Below, piece after piece: positions 34,819 through 45,550 of a stretch of 64,000 nucleotides of DNA. The notes below the pieces were generated by a model. It saw nothing but the letters and a program-made list of their open reading frames with translations, did not search any database and was not told the origin of the DNA. Each line of letters begins with the position of its first letter. Within the stretch, counting starts at the first letter, position 1. The translations under genes and the position numbers were made by a program. Source of the DNA: Collybia mongolica (lineage: Eukaryota; Basidiomycota; Agaricomycetes; Agaricales; Clitocybaceae). The stretch spans positions 2,728,001 through 2,792,000 of the forward strand of contig JAAXNY010000010.1 in the NCBI GenBank assembly GCA_013420905.1. The letters are read 5' to 3'.

Positions 34819-36298
34819 CGTCGTCGTTCTTGTTCAAGTTGTTGAATTTGATCGATGTGGCAGTGCGATTTCACATCCGACATATGCACGTGATCCTTTG
34901 CTCTCCCTCCGTTTCCACTTGGACGATAAGGCATACGAACTATATACCGTCAGACTCAGCTTATCCTGTACATCCCCACAGCCGACTGAAATTGGTTGTT
35001 ATATCAGCGTGATCATGGAGCTAGCAAATTTAATATCCGGCTGTTGCCATTTACCACACCCATGCTTTCAACACACTCTGATGTCTCTAGTGATAACTTA
35101 TACGCAGACGAAGTTGTGGGACTTGAGCTACGCACTTTGTGAGAGACTGGTACTACGAGCACTGATTACAAGGATGTGTAGAGCGGGACCAGGTCAATAT
35201 CGTTGGGGGTACCCGTAACCCGATACTCCTACTTCATCCCAGTTTGATTTTCATGCTCACAGGAAATATGTAGCTACAAGTGATACCGAACTCAGAAATA
35301 GAGAAAGATTATGTGTAGGTATTTGTGCTATGGAACGCAAGCCCGACCACGACAACGTGGATGGCGCTAGATGTCGTTCAATACGGGGTCCGTTCCTATG
35401 CCTGGAGTGGCAACCAGTAGCCTGATCCATGAAGGATCGGCACTCTAAGATGCACGATCCCAGGGCGGGTTGGCGGTGTTCCAGAATCGGGCGTTGGCTG
35501 GTGACTAAATTTAGACGGCATTTAGCGGTGAAGGCAATGGAAAACCGGACAGCGTACCATCTAATATCAACACCATACCCATCATCTCTTGGTTCCTTCG
35601 CCTCTGTAGAATGAGTGATGCCCCGATCGCCCGGTTGAAGTGAGTTATACGCTACGAAGGAAAATCAGCACGGAGTTAAAAGACATGGGAGGACCCACAA
35701 TAGCTATGCGTAACCGTTACTCACTTAGGCTTCCGAGCCGTTTACGACACGTCGCTCGTGGTATGGGGTACATGTAGTGGCGTAGTCTGCTTGACTTTGA
35801 ATGAAGTCCTCCGAATCTTCAGCATTTGGACTTGACGATACCCTAACTACAGGAAGTCAGAAAGCGAAAAAAAAAAATGGTGGACACAACAGGAGACAAA
35901 GAGGCTGGACTCACGACACAGCGAACTAATTATCTGAACTTCAATGTGGAAAGCAAGACAGGCGCTGAAGGCCGAAGATCCGTGCACGATCTTGTTGCTC
36001 GCGAGTCGTTATCCACAACTGCTCTGCATATACCCCTCTCGATCCCGTCTCCTCCCAGTTTTGATGAGGCACGGTTATTTGACGACGTGCATTTACGGTT
36101 GGTGGGGTGATAAAGATTCGGGGTGGGTATGGCAGGGAAAGGGAGAAAGAAACATTAAGCTAGGTATCATCGTCTGTCTCCACGAGAATAGTGAGAATCG
36201 AGCGAAAGTTGGGTAAATGCTTGAGAAGCGATAGCATGATGTAGTGGCTTTAGGTCCCGACGCCAGAAATTCTAGCGTTCGATGAGCGGTGACGAGGA
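34819..36298. other. Intergenic
   Basis: Upstream of the TPR-CHAT gene. Frames at 34,784-35,218 and 35,877-36,216 have no family features or supporting splice sites. No gene is supported. Confidence 0.4.
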
Positions 36299-36802
36299 TT
36301 AAGGAGCAATAGCCCCCGAGCCACCAGATCTTTTGAAGATGGTGTCAGATAACGTCAAGAAAGAGATTGACACTGATATACGAACTAAGTCTCCTTCGTT
36401 GCTTGAAGCTATAAAGTGTCCTTCCCTGTTGAAATAAAGTTCATTCGGAAGCTGCTCTCGGCTTTGCCACCCCGTGTTGAGTGTGAAGCTTGAGTTGAAG
36501 CAGACGGGTGAACCAAACCACGGGATCCTCTGACCCATTTCTACGCCTACGGCGTTGCCCATAAAATAGTGAACGGAATTCGTATGTTCCTCCCAATTCT
36601 TCTCCCAGCATTCTACTTCCCATTTTACCAGCTCGTCGTATCCCATCCTTCTTTGCAGTATCACTTTACACCTCAACGAGTCATGTTTTTTAATCCTGAC
36701 GCGTGCAGCCCCTACGCAATCCTCCAGACCCGAAAATATGGTACATCGTGGCCCAGCCGAACATGTTTGCGGGTGAAGGGAGGAAGAGGAGTTTACGAAC
36801 AC
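36299..36802 (-). CDS. Possible hypothetical protein (partial model)
   Basis: An open frame of 167 codons begins with GTG at 36802, so the true start must lie upstream or in another exon. A plausible first exon with an ATG at about 36,904 (MEKCFTHLNTRVGIRNFW) precedes a GTAAAC donor, but no acceptor keeps the frame. The protein has mixed composition, six Cys and stretches such as YDELVKWEVECWEKNWEEH. I recognise no family. It could be a real orphan gene or a long chance frame. Confidence 0.3.
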   Translation of the reverse strand: MFVNSSSSLHPQTCSAGPRCTIFSGLEDCVGAARVRIKKHDSLRCKVILQRRMGYDELVKWEVECWEKNWEEHTNSVHYFMGNAVGVEMGQRIPWFGSPVCFNSSFTLNTGWQSREQLPNELYFNREGHFIASSNEGDLVRISVSISFLTLSDTIFKRSGGSGAIAP

Positions 36803-37267
36803 AGTGATCGAGGAATGTTGTACGTGTTTACCTGAGCATCTTGTACATCAAGGTCCAGAAATTCCGAATACCGACGCGGGTGTTTAGGTGCGTAAAACAC
36901 TTTTCCATGAACTCAAACCTTCCTCAAACTTTTTTTTGTTTCAATACCAGAGAGTTTCACATGTAACTGCGGAAGGTCTCCAATTTTACGGATGTTGGAC
37001 GATGATTATTTCAGAAGAATGGGTAACCGCCTCCCCAAACAGTAATGGTACGTCCTTTTAAATAATGAGTGCCCACTTTCCCCTTATTGAGCTCTATATA
37101 TGCAGGAACATATCACTGCGACCTAGGCCTTTCAGAAAATCTCAAATGCTACACCAGCTAAACTATTGATTTCATATCGACCTGAGACTTTGCACAACAC
37201 AAATACAACCATAATCTTTCCGATCTAACTTCCCCGAAGTTCATTCCCGCTGTCATTTCTTCTCATC

Positions 37268-37859
37268 ATGATACTCCCCAACCTCATGTCCCGAGACTCT
37301 GAGAAGCCTCCGAATTGCACAGACTTAGGGAGTGGCGCATGTGAATCGGATCCCGTGGTATTCTACATCATTGGTGAGGCAACCTCAACATTCAAAAGAA
37401 CATATGCATATTCACTCGACTTTAGCCGCCATATTCGTGCTCATTATCGCGGTGACCGCGTTCACCTGGTTCGGATGCTCCTATACGCCGCTTGCAAGGA
37501 AATCTGGTCTCGCCCGGCGGCGTCTAACCCGCGGAAAGCTCCCTAGGAAATACAATCTAACGCCTCAGGCTGGCGTCTCAACTGAATTGGGCCCCGCCGA
37601 CAGTTGTAAATGCGCCTGTACTGGTTCAGCGAAACTTACTAACTCTTTTCCAGCTCATACAGGCATCTTGGACCCATACCACTATATGAGCTCGTCCTTC
37701 GATGATTCTCTCATCTTGAACAAATCGTCGTCCGAGGGTGCACGGGTCCCTGAGCCTGCCTATCCCTCCTTTGGCGCAGCTCCCTTATCACCAGTGTACG
37801 TGCCGCTCCCGTTTTCTCAAAGCCCCGAAAAAGCATATATACCACATCATCCGGGTTAA
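37268..37859 (+). CDS. Small single-pass membrane protein, unknown function
   Basis: Exons 37268-37373, 37426-37605 and 37654-37859 give 163 residues. The first splice creates one strong membrane helix (VVFYIIAAIFVLIIAVTAF) from two half-helices, good evidence that the model is right. It is followed by a basic stop-transfer segment (ARKSGLARRRLTRGKLPRK). The rest is Ser/Pro-rich and ends KAYIPHHPG. The second intron (37606-37653) is 48 bp, a multiple of three, with a perfect TACTAAC branch word and TTTTCCAG acceptor; keeping it would add 16 residues without a stop. No known family. TATA-like sequence TCTATATATGC lies near 37,092-37,102. Confidence 0.6.
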
Positions 37860-38250
37860 AGGAAGGCACTTCACCATCTGTGTAATAGAATTTTGACGAG
37901 ATCAAGCATGGCGATGGACTCAGTATGTAGGGTACAGCTAGGTCGGCGTTTAGACGAGTAAACCTGAAAGTTACGATCTTATCTGCTATACAATGAGATA
38001 GATGTACAACTGGCTATTGTTGTCAAATGATTCAGATATTAAGGCAATGTGACGAGTCGTAACTATGTGCAATGACACATAATGTTCATATTTTTACACG
38101 TACAGGGTCTGGAATCACTATTTGTACACAGAACGATTTCTTTGCTATTTTCGTCGTATCAACATGAAGAATGGCCCGAATGCAAAGGCGATAGATCAAA
38201 CATAAAGTCATGAACTGTCAAAAGCGCGTACTGAGGAAGAGGGTACGGTT
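37860..38250. other. Intergenic, left end of the tyrosinase duplication
   Basis: From about 38,067 the sequence matches that from about 41,848 (shared GTGCAATGACACA, then TTTTACACGTACA), marking the start of the duplicated unit. No gene. Confidence 0.5.
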
Positions 38251-41011
38251 TCAAGCAGGGATGACCCATTCATTTCCCAAAACAGAGCCATGGTCTCTCC
38301 AATCATAGAACTCCCAAGGATGCAATATCTCCTCATTCTCGTCTCGAATGGCACACACATTAGCTGACGCAAGCCGCAGCTTCGGCCGAATGGCTTCATC
38401 GATAGCCTTCCGACCCTGCGGGACACCCTGTCCAAGCGTCGCCTCGGCTCGCGTGGCCCCATCCGGAGTGACTATATGCGCCTTGAAACTGTTGCGGATG
38501 GAGTCGCAAAGCGTGTCGTCTCCTGTGTGCGGGTGGTTGAGGTCGTGGTCGGTCATGATCTTGACCACAACGTCGTGGGGAATGTGAATCGTGTCATGGA
38601 CCTTCGAGTTCCCATGCTGGCGCGCACGGCACGCTGAGCACTGAGTGCCGTGGCTGCGGCTCAGGACGGCGGTGGCTCCGACAGTATAGGTATGACCGTC
38701 CTTGGAGGTATACGCAACCTCAAGGAAGTGAGAGCCTTCGAAAGCGTGCTCGACGACTTCCACGATGATCACGAATTGGCGGAAATTCCACACGGGCTCG
38801 AAGCCTTTGGGGAGAGCCTCTTCGTTGTCTCGTGTGAATAACGACTGCGTGATCGGTATTTGCTTGTCTCGCTCGACAGTGGGCTGCCGTCCGAAATATC
38901 TCTGAAGAGTTCTCAAATCCTGTGCGCGCTGGATAGCAGTTGCTGGCTTGTCAAGCGAAACCCCATCGATAGGAGGATAAGTATAGTCTGCGGAAGGAGC
39001 GTTTTTGTGTTAAGGGCAACTGAACAATAAATCTAGGAACGTACATTTGGGAAATTCAGAATTTCCGATGAACCGCGTGTCGTTTGCTATCCAATATTTC
39101 CCATCAGGTTTGCGGTATGGCTCTAAATTGCTGAGTTCTGTGAGGATCGCGTTGTTTTCTTCGGACCAAGTTCCATCTGCCTGAGCTATCGTTTGTTTAA
39201 CTTACCGAACCCCTCTAAATATGTTCTAAAACCTACTGAAAGGCTGCCGTCCTGTCGGTGTCTCAAAGCCATCCTTTCCTAACCAATACGAGGGGTAAGC
39301 GTACTCCCAAAATGCGAGGAGTCTATCGACATTGCAGTGATGCAAGAAGAATATTGGGTCAAATCCTACATTAATTCGTGAAATCAATCGATATGGAGAT
39401 CGGGGAAGGCCATACCGGCATAATCATTGTCCATCTGAAGAATGTTAATCAACAAATAAATTCGGACATCGGATATAATATTACACACCATATGTCCTCC
39501 GCTGCCACCTACGACAAGATGTATGGTGTTGTGAGGCTGTTCGAGAGATGCTAGGTGATCGTGAGTTAAAGGTTCATACGACGAAGATATTTTAAAAGGC
39601 ATACTCAATCGAAAGTTATGGGTTGACTTTGACTGGCCCCTGGTGTTCGAAAATTGGTCCCAACTATGTTCAAAAGTTTGTTAGTCCATTCGAGTTCCTC
39701 CCTGAGTCGACCCAACTCACATCACTGAGCCGCGTCTGTCCCGGAAGGGATATAAGAAAAGTTGAGCTACTTTGCTTATGACGTCCGTATAACTTCCTCG
39801 AGTGTTGGGGTCTTTGCTGGTCAAGGTGCTAATGCCCTGTTATTAGTCTACGGAACACAAGCAGTAGAGGACGGTGAACATTACCCGTTGAGGCCCTTGT
39901 AGTTTTCGACTACACCATTTTGAACGCTGTTAGGCCATCGGTATGTTCTAGTCCAATCGTCGAAATAAGATACATAGATTTCATTTCCCGCTACCTGGTT
40001 CTGTTCTTGCACGGTGGCGAAACCCGCGGGAAGGTCTTTAGACCCAAAATCGTAAAATGCGAGAATATTGTCGACTGTCGACGTTGACCCGTCGGGCATG
40101 GCCAAAGTGAGGGTAGGCTCATACAGGACAGGAGGTAGGCCCGTCTTCCCAGTTTCCGGCGCGGTCCAGTCCCAGAACCTTACCGTGAGGTCAATGTCGT
40201 TTGGTATACCATAAGTGTCATTGATACGTACGGAAAACGAAGCTCGTTCGCTGCTTGCTCCCATGCCTTCTTGGAGGCGGCTGGGTTCGAACCCCAGTTC
40301 CTATTCGGGTCATTCTGCCACTCTTTCACAATCCTTTGGGCTTCCAGGCCTATGCTTTGCTATTTTTTTTTTTGTTGAATATGAAAACAACGATGTAGTA
40401 AATGAAGGAATGCCAACTAACCTCGAGCAGCATGATGTAAGGCCTGTGCCATGTCGGGAACAGGACAGCTAGAGAGGGGCGGTTAATACGAATATTTCTC
40501 CAAAGCTCTGGCTGTCGTTCTCACATCCATGGTTACAGTATCCTATGATATAATCGGGTCAAACTTTATTGCCTTGTTGAAATTTTCCACGTACCCTGCC
40601 AATTAGCATCGACTTGGGTCCCTTCGGGATCGCCGCTGACGATGAAATCGTCAGTGACAAATTCATTCAAGTAACTATGTGACTCACGGCCACGCCTCAT
40701 ACGGCAGCCCATGAATTCCACCTAAAATTTACATAGTGAGCAAAGAGGAATGATAGAGCGGGACATTGTTGAACCAATTTGGACGTGTTGAGCAGGGACA
40801 GGAACATGCTTAGAGTTTGGGTCTCTGATATTCAGCCATGCCTGGATGAAAAGCGAAAATTGTTCTGGCTTCTTTGCTAAGTCTCGTATATCGAGCCGCG
40901 GGTGGATTTCGCCGGTCGCTACACAATTCCGGGTGGTCAGTCACCTTAGTGTGTGGTATGGCTTAGGGGCGAACCGTTAAGGCCGGTCACAGGGTACGTA
41001 ACGTTGGACAT
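38251..41011 (-). CDS. Tyrosinase (polyphenol oxidase), copy 1
   Basis: Fifteen exons from the ATG at 41011 to the stop at 38251 give about 665 residues. Copper site A: the His of GGIHGLPYEAWP, YCNHG (with the Cys two before the His, as in the thioether-linked fungal enzymes) and FPTWHRPY. Copper site B: PHNTIHLVVGG and FDPIFFLHHCNVDR. All six histidines are present. DDWTRTYRWP and GRQPTVERDK lie between the core and a C-terminal domain of about 220 residues (WNFRQFVIIVEVVEHAFEGS; CSACRARQHG), the kind that covers the active site and is cut off on activation. It oxidises phenols and catechols to quinones, towards melanin-like pigment. An 18-base exon and an in-frame 54-base intron at 39551-39604 are needed. 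The latter has GTATG and CCTAG ends and restores RLTSLEQPHNTIH. No lesion. Confidence 0.92.
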
Positions 41012-41090
41012 TGCAAGCGGAGAAATTCGAAAGGCTAGAAGAAAGGAATGTACTAGAGTACTCCGATGCTAACCATAGGAATCCTCGATG

Positions 41091-41100
41091 CCTTTATAAC
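41091..41100 (-). promoter_or_regulatory. TATA box of tyrosinase 1
   Basis: GTTATAAAGG on the minus strand, about 80 bases before the ATG. It is conserved in the duplicated promoter of copy 2. Confidence 0.6.
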
Positions 41101-42034
41101 TATTCGCCCAGACCAAAAATAGAGTTAGAACACAATATGCATCCGACTTCAAGGGAGTTCTTACCATATCAAATGACGAATGATATAACCGCACTATTCT
41201 CTTTTCAGCGACCCAGCGTTTGGGCATCCATTGTGACAACACTCTTTGGGTTCAAACACGGCATATCTAGTGGTCAAATCTTCCAATCCAATGGTCGATT
41301 GGCCAAGTGTAAGGTCAGAGCCTGCAAGAGGATACACTAGAACGTATATTTGGAAAATGCAACCGGAGAATTGATCATGCCGACGGCCTCGTTCCGTGAT
41401 ACGAGATGTAGCAGTTGTAGAGATACATCTCCCCGCATTTCCAAGGACAAAGATCTAGGATTTCAGTGGCTTTGGATAAAGTATTGCGGGGTTGGGTATA
41501 TCCCAAGGAGCATGTTCCACAGAACCCAGGCCATCATCATGAAGTAAAATGAAACCTAAACAATTGATTGAGGTATATTGGGATGCAAGTTGACAAAAAC
41601 GCATGTGGATGTACTGAGCAACGAAATCCGTAATGACTCGATTGGTGTTGCTTGCGGAAGGCACATGATGGTGTTTATCGTAAACCTAGACGTTGAAGAC
41701 TGATTAGAAAGACTGATAGATCATGTCCGTGATGTACAAAGTCCGTCCGGCATTTTCCTTAGCTTCGATGGAAAGCGCCGAAGCTTGTTGGTGGCTCTCT
41801 GAGCCCATGGAAGAGAAATCATTCAATTCCCAAGGCCAAATCACTGTGTGCAATGACACAAATCGTTCATATATTTTACACGTACATGTAAAAAGTCTGC
41901 AATCACTATTTGTGCACGGAATAATTTTTTGCTATTTTCGTCGTTTCAGCAAGCGGAAAGGCAAGGATCAAAATACAAAGTCATGGACTGTCAATCACGT
42001 ACTGAGAAAGAGGGCATAGATTTTGGACAGTAGT

Positions 42035-44802
42035 TCAAGCAGGGACGACCCATTCGTGCCCCAAAACAGAGCCATGGTCTCTCCAATCATAGAACTCCCA
42101 AGGATGCAATATCTTCTCATTCTCGTCTCGAATGGCACACACATTAGCTGACGCAAGCCGCAGCTTCGGCCGAATGGCTTCGTCGATAGCCTTTCGGCCC
42201 TGCGGAACCTCTTGTCCAAGCGTCGCCTCTGCTCGCGTGGTCCCATCCGGAGCGACAATATGCGCCTTGAAACTGTTACGGATGGAGTCGCAAAGTGTGT
42301 CATCCCCTGTGTGCGGGTGGTTGAGGTCGTGGTCGGTCATGATCTTGACCACAATGTCGTGGGGAATGTGAATCGTGTCATGAACCTTCGAGTTCCCATG
42401 CTGGCGCGCGCGGCACGCTGAGCACTGAGTGCCGTGGCTGCGGCTCAGGACGGCGGTGGCTCCGACAGTATAGGTATGACCGTCCTTGGAGGTATAGGCA
42501 ATCTCGAGGAAGTGAGAACCCTCGAACGCGTGTTCGACCACCTCTACGACAATCGCGAACTGGCGGAAATTCCACACGGGCTCGAAGCCTTTGGGAAGAG
42601 CCTCCTCGTTGTCTCGTGTGAATAACGGCTGCTTGATCAGGATTTGCTTGTCTCGCTCGACAGTGGGCTGACGTCCGAAATATCTCTGAAGAGTTCTCAA
42701 ATCCTGCTCGCGCTGGTCGGAATTTGCTGTCTCGTCCAGCGAAACTCCATCGATAGGAGGATAAGTATAGTCTACGGAAAGAGCGTCAGGTCAAGAGCAA
42801 CCGAACAGTAGATACAGAAACGTACATTTGGGAAATTCGGAATTTCCGACAAACCGCGTGTCGTTTGCTATCCAATATTTCCCGTCAGGTTTGCGGTATG
42901 GCTCCAAATTGCTGAGTTCGGTGAGAATCGCATTGTTTTCTTCGGACCAAGTTCCATCTGCCTGGGCTATGGTCTATTTAACCAACCGGACATTTCGAAT
43001 GTGTTTTAAAACCCACTGAAAGGCTCTCGTCCTGTCGGTGTCTCAAAGCCATCCTTTCCTATCCAATACGAGGGGTAAGCATACTCCCAAAATGCAAGGA
43101 GCCGGTCAACATTGCAGTGATGCATGTAGAATATTGGGTCAAATCCTATATTACTTTGTGAAATCAATCGATATGGAGATCGGGGAAGGCCATACCGGCA
43201 TAATCATTGTCCATCTAAAGGGCGTTAATCATAATCAATGGACATATCCAGACAATGGAGGATATATTACACACCATATGCCCTCCGCTGCCACCTACAA
43301 CAAGGTGTATGGAGTTGTGGGGCTGTTCAAGAGACGCTGGGTAACCGTGGTTTGAGTATTCTTATTAACGAAGATATCTCAGAAGACATACTCAATCCAA
43401 AGTCATGGGTCGGCTTCGACTGGCCTCTGGTATTTGAGAATTGGTCCCAACTATGGTCAAATTTTTATTAGTTTATCCAACTTCCTCCCTGAAGCGACCC
43501 GACTCACACCATTGAGCCGCGTCTGTCCTGGAAGGGATATAAGAAAAGTTGAGCCACTTTGTCCAAGATCTCTGTATAGCTTCCTCGAGTATTGGAATCT
43601 TTGTTGGTCAAGGTGCTAGTGTCCCGTCGTCAGCACATGGAACACAAGCAGCAGAGGTCGGTAAAATTTACTCATTGATCTTTTTGTAGTTTTCGACAAC
43701 ACCATCCGAAACATTGCTAGGCCATCGGTATGTCCTGGTCCATTCATCGTAATAAGCCACATATATTTCCTCTCCCGATACTGGATTCCGCCCCCGCACG
43801 GTAGAGAAACCTTTGGGAAGAAGGTCTTTAGATCCAAAATCGTAATATGCGAGAATATTGTCGACTGTCGACGTTGACCCGTCAGGCATGGCCAAAGTAA
43901 GCGTAGGCTCATATAGGACAGGTGGCAAACCGATCTCGCCAGTCAGTGGCGCGGTCCAGTCCCAGAACCTTATCGTGAAGAGGTCATTTTGGTTTGGTAT
44001 ACCATAGTAGATCGATACTCACGGGAAGCGAAGTTCGTTCGCGGCTTGCTCCCATGCCTTCTTGGAGGCAGCCGGATCCGGTCCCCAGTTCTTGTTCGGT
44101 TCATTCTCCCACTCCTTGACAATTCTTAGGGCTTCCAGGCCGATGCTTTGCTATTACATTATTATTATTGAGGTCAGCACATGATGTGCGGGAAATAAGG
44201 GAACAGGGATTAACCTCGAGAAGCATGAGGTAAGGCCTGTGCCACGTCGGGAACAGGACGGCTAGAATGAAGTGATAAAAATGAATACATCAGAGCTCTG
44301 GTTGCCGTCCTCACATCCATGGTTGCAGTATCCTGTGGTAGAATCAAATTAATATTTGTTGCTTTGATGGGGCTTGCCACGTACCCTGCCAGTTAGCATC
44401 GACTTGGGTCCCTTCGGGATCACCGCTGATGATGAAAAAGTTAGGGACGATGTATTAGAATTAATATATGACTCACGGCCAAGTCTCATAGGGCAGCCCA
44501 TGAATTCCTCCTAAACGTTACATAGTGAGCGAAGAGAAGAATATACTGAGCGGCTAGGTCGAACCAATATGAACGTGTTGAGCGGGGACAGGAACATGCT
44601 TCGAGTTTGGGTCTCTGATGTTCAACCATGCCTGGATGAAAAGCGAAAACTGTTCTGGCTTCTTCACCAAGTCTCGTATATCGAGCCGCGGGTGGACTTG
44701 ACCGGTCGCTACATCATACTAGACGGTCAGTCACCTTGGCATATGGGATGGCTCAAGAGACAAACCACTGGAGCCGGTCACAGGGTATGAAGCGTTGGAC
44801 AT
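42035..44802 (-). CDS. Tyrosinase (polyphenol oxidase), copy 2
   Basis: Same exon plan as copy 1, from the ATG at 44802 to the stop at 42035, 665 residues or close to it. All copper ligands are kept: GGIHGLPYETWP, YCNHG, FPTWHRPYL, PHNSIHLVVGG and FDPIFYMHHCNVDR. By my count 13 of the last 221 residues differ from copy 1. The intron before TSLEQPHNSIH has GTATG and CCCAG ends; read through, it would give a stop, which confirms that it is removed. Changes near copper site B (FL to YM next to HH) could alter substrate preference. The promoter and its TATA box are duplicated too, so both genes probably began with the same control. No lesion. Confidence 0.92.
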
Positions 44803-44870
44803 CGTAAGGTGAGAAGTTTGAAAGACTAGACGAAAGGAATATTCCAATGCTGATCATAGGAAACCTTGGT

Positions 44871-44881
44871 GCCTTTATAAC
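44871..44881 (-). promoter_or_regulatory. TATA box of tyrosinase 2
   Basis: GTTATAAAGGC on the minus strand, about 70-80 bases before the ATG, the duplicate of the copy 1 element. Confidence 0.6.
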
Positions 44882-45550
44882 TAATCGACCAGACCAAATA
44901 TGGAGTTAGAACTCAATATGTATCTGTCTGCAAGGGAGTTCTTGACGTATAAAATGTCGAATGCCCCAAACGCATTATCCTCTTTTCAGCGATCCACAGT
45001 TTGGGCGACCATTGTAATAACCCTCTTTGGGCTCAAAGATGGCAGATACAGCCTTTGAACCTTCTAATTCGAAGGTCAATTAGCCAAGTATGAGGTCAGA
45101 GCTTACAAGAGGTTACACCAAAGTCATATATTTAGGAAACACAGCCGGAGGATCGAACATACCGGTGACCTCGTTCCTTAATACGATGCGGAGCAGATGT
45201 GGAGATATACCTGCCCCGCATTTCTCATTGTTAAAAATCTAGGGTTGGATACCGTTGGAGAAAGTTGCGCATTTTGGTATATCACAACGTTCATATTTCG
45301 CATGGAATCAGACCGCACAGAGGGAATAAAACCACCTAAAACGAATGAGACAATTATTGGGATGTGGATTGTGGAAGAATGCATGGGCTATACCGAACAA
45401 CGAATCCATAACGAGTCGATTGATATTGCTTGCGGTCAACACATGATGATACTCATTACATACTTGAATGCTGAAGACTCGGATAGGCGATGTTCTCGTG
45501 ATGTGCGAAGATCCTCCGGCATTTCCCTTGCTTCGATGCAAAACGTCAAA

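Larger units (their letters stand above)
38067..41785. repeat. Tandem duplication, unit 1 (with tyrosinase 1)
   Basis: Head-to-tail copy of about 3.7 kb covering the 3' flank, the whole tyrosinase gene, the promoter and about 700 bp upstream. The next unit starts about 60 bp further on. Offsets between matching points are 3,781-3,791 bp. The borders are my estimates. Confidence 0.8.
41848..45550. repeat. Tandem duplication, unit 2 (with tyrosinase 2)
   Basis: Second unit of the duplication, in the same orientation. Non-coding flanks still match clearly (for example CTATTTTCGTCGT near 41,932-41,944 and CCTCTTTGGG near 45,021-45,030), so the copy is young relative to neutral change. The right border near 45,550 is approximate. 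Confidence 0.8.

Noticed and set aside
39384..39608. Apparent frameshift in tyrosinase 2 relative to copy 1 before copper site B (matching bases about 43,330-43,390)
   Set aside because: A GTATG...CCCAG intron of slightly different length in the two copies explains the offset and restores TSLEQPHN in both.
40277..40300. GGGTTCGAACCCC, a perfect B-box/T-arm word, as a tRNA gene
   Set aside because: It lies inside a tyrosinase exon (coding NWGSNPAA), and no other tRNA arm is present.
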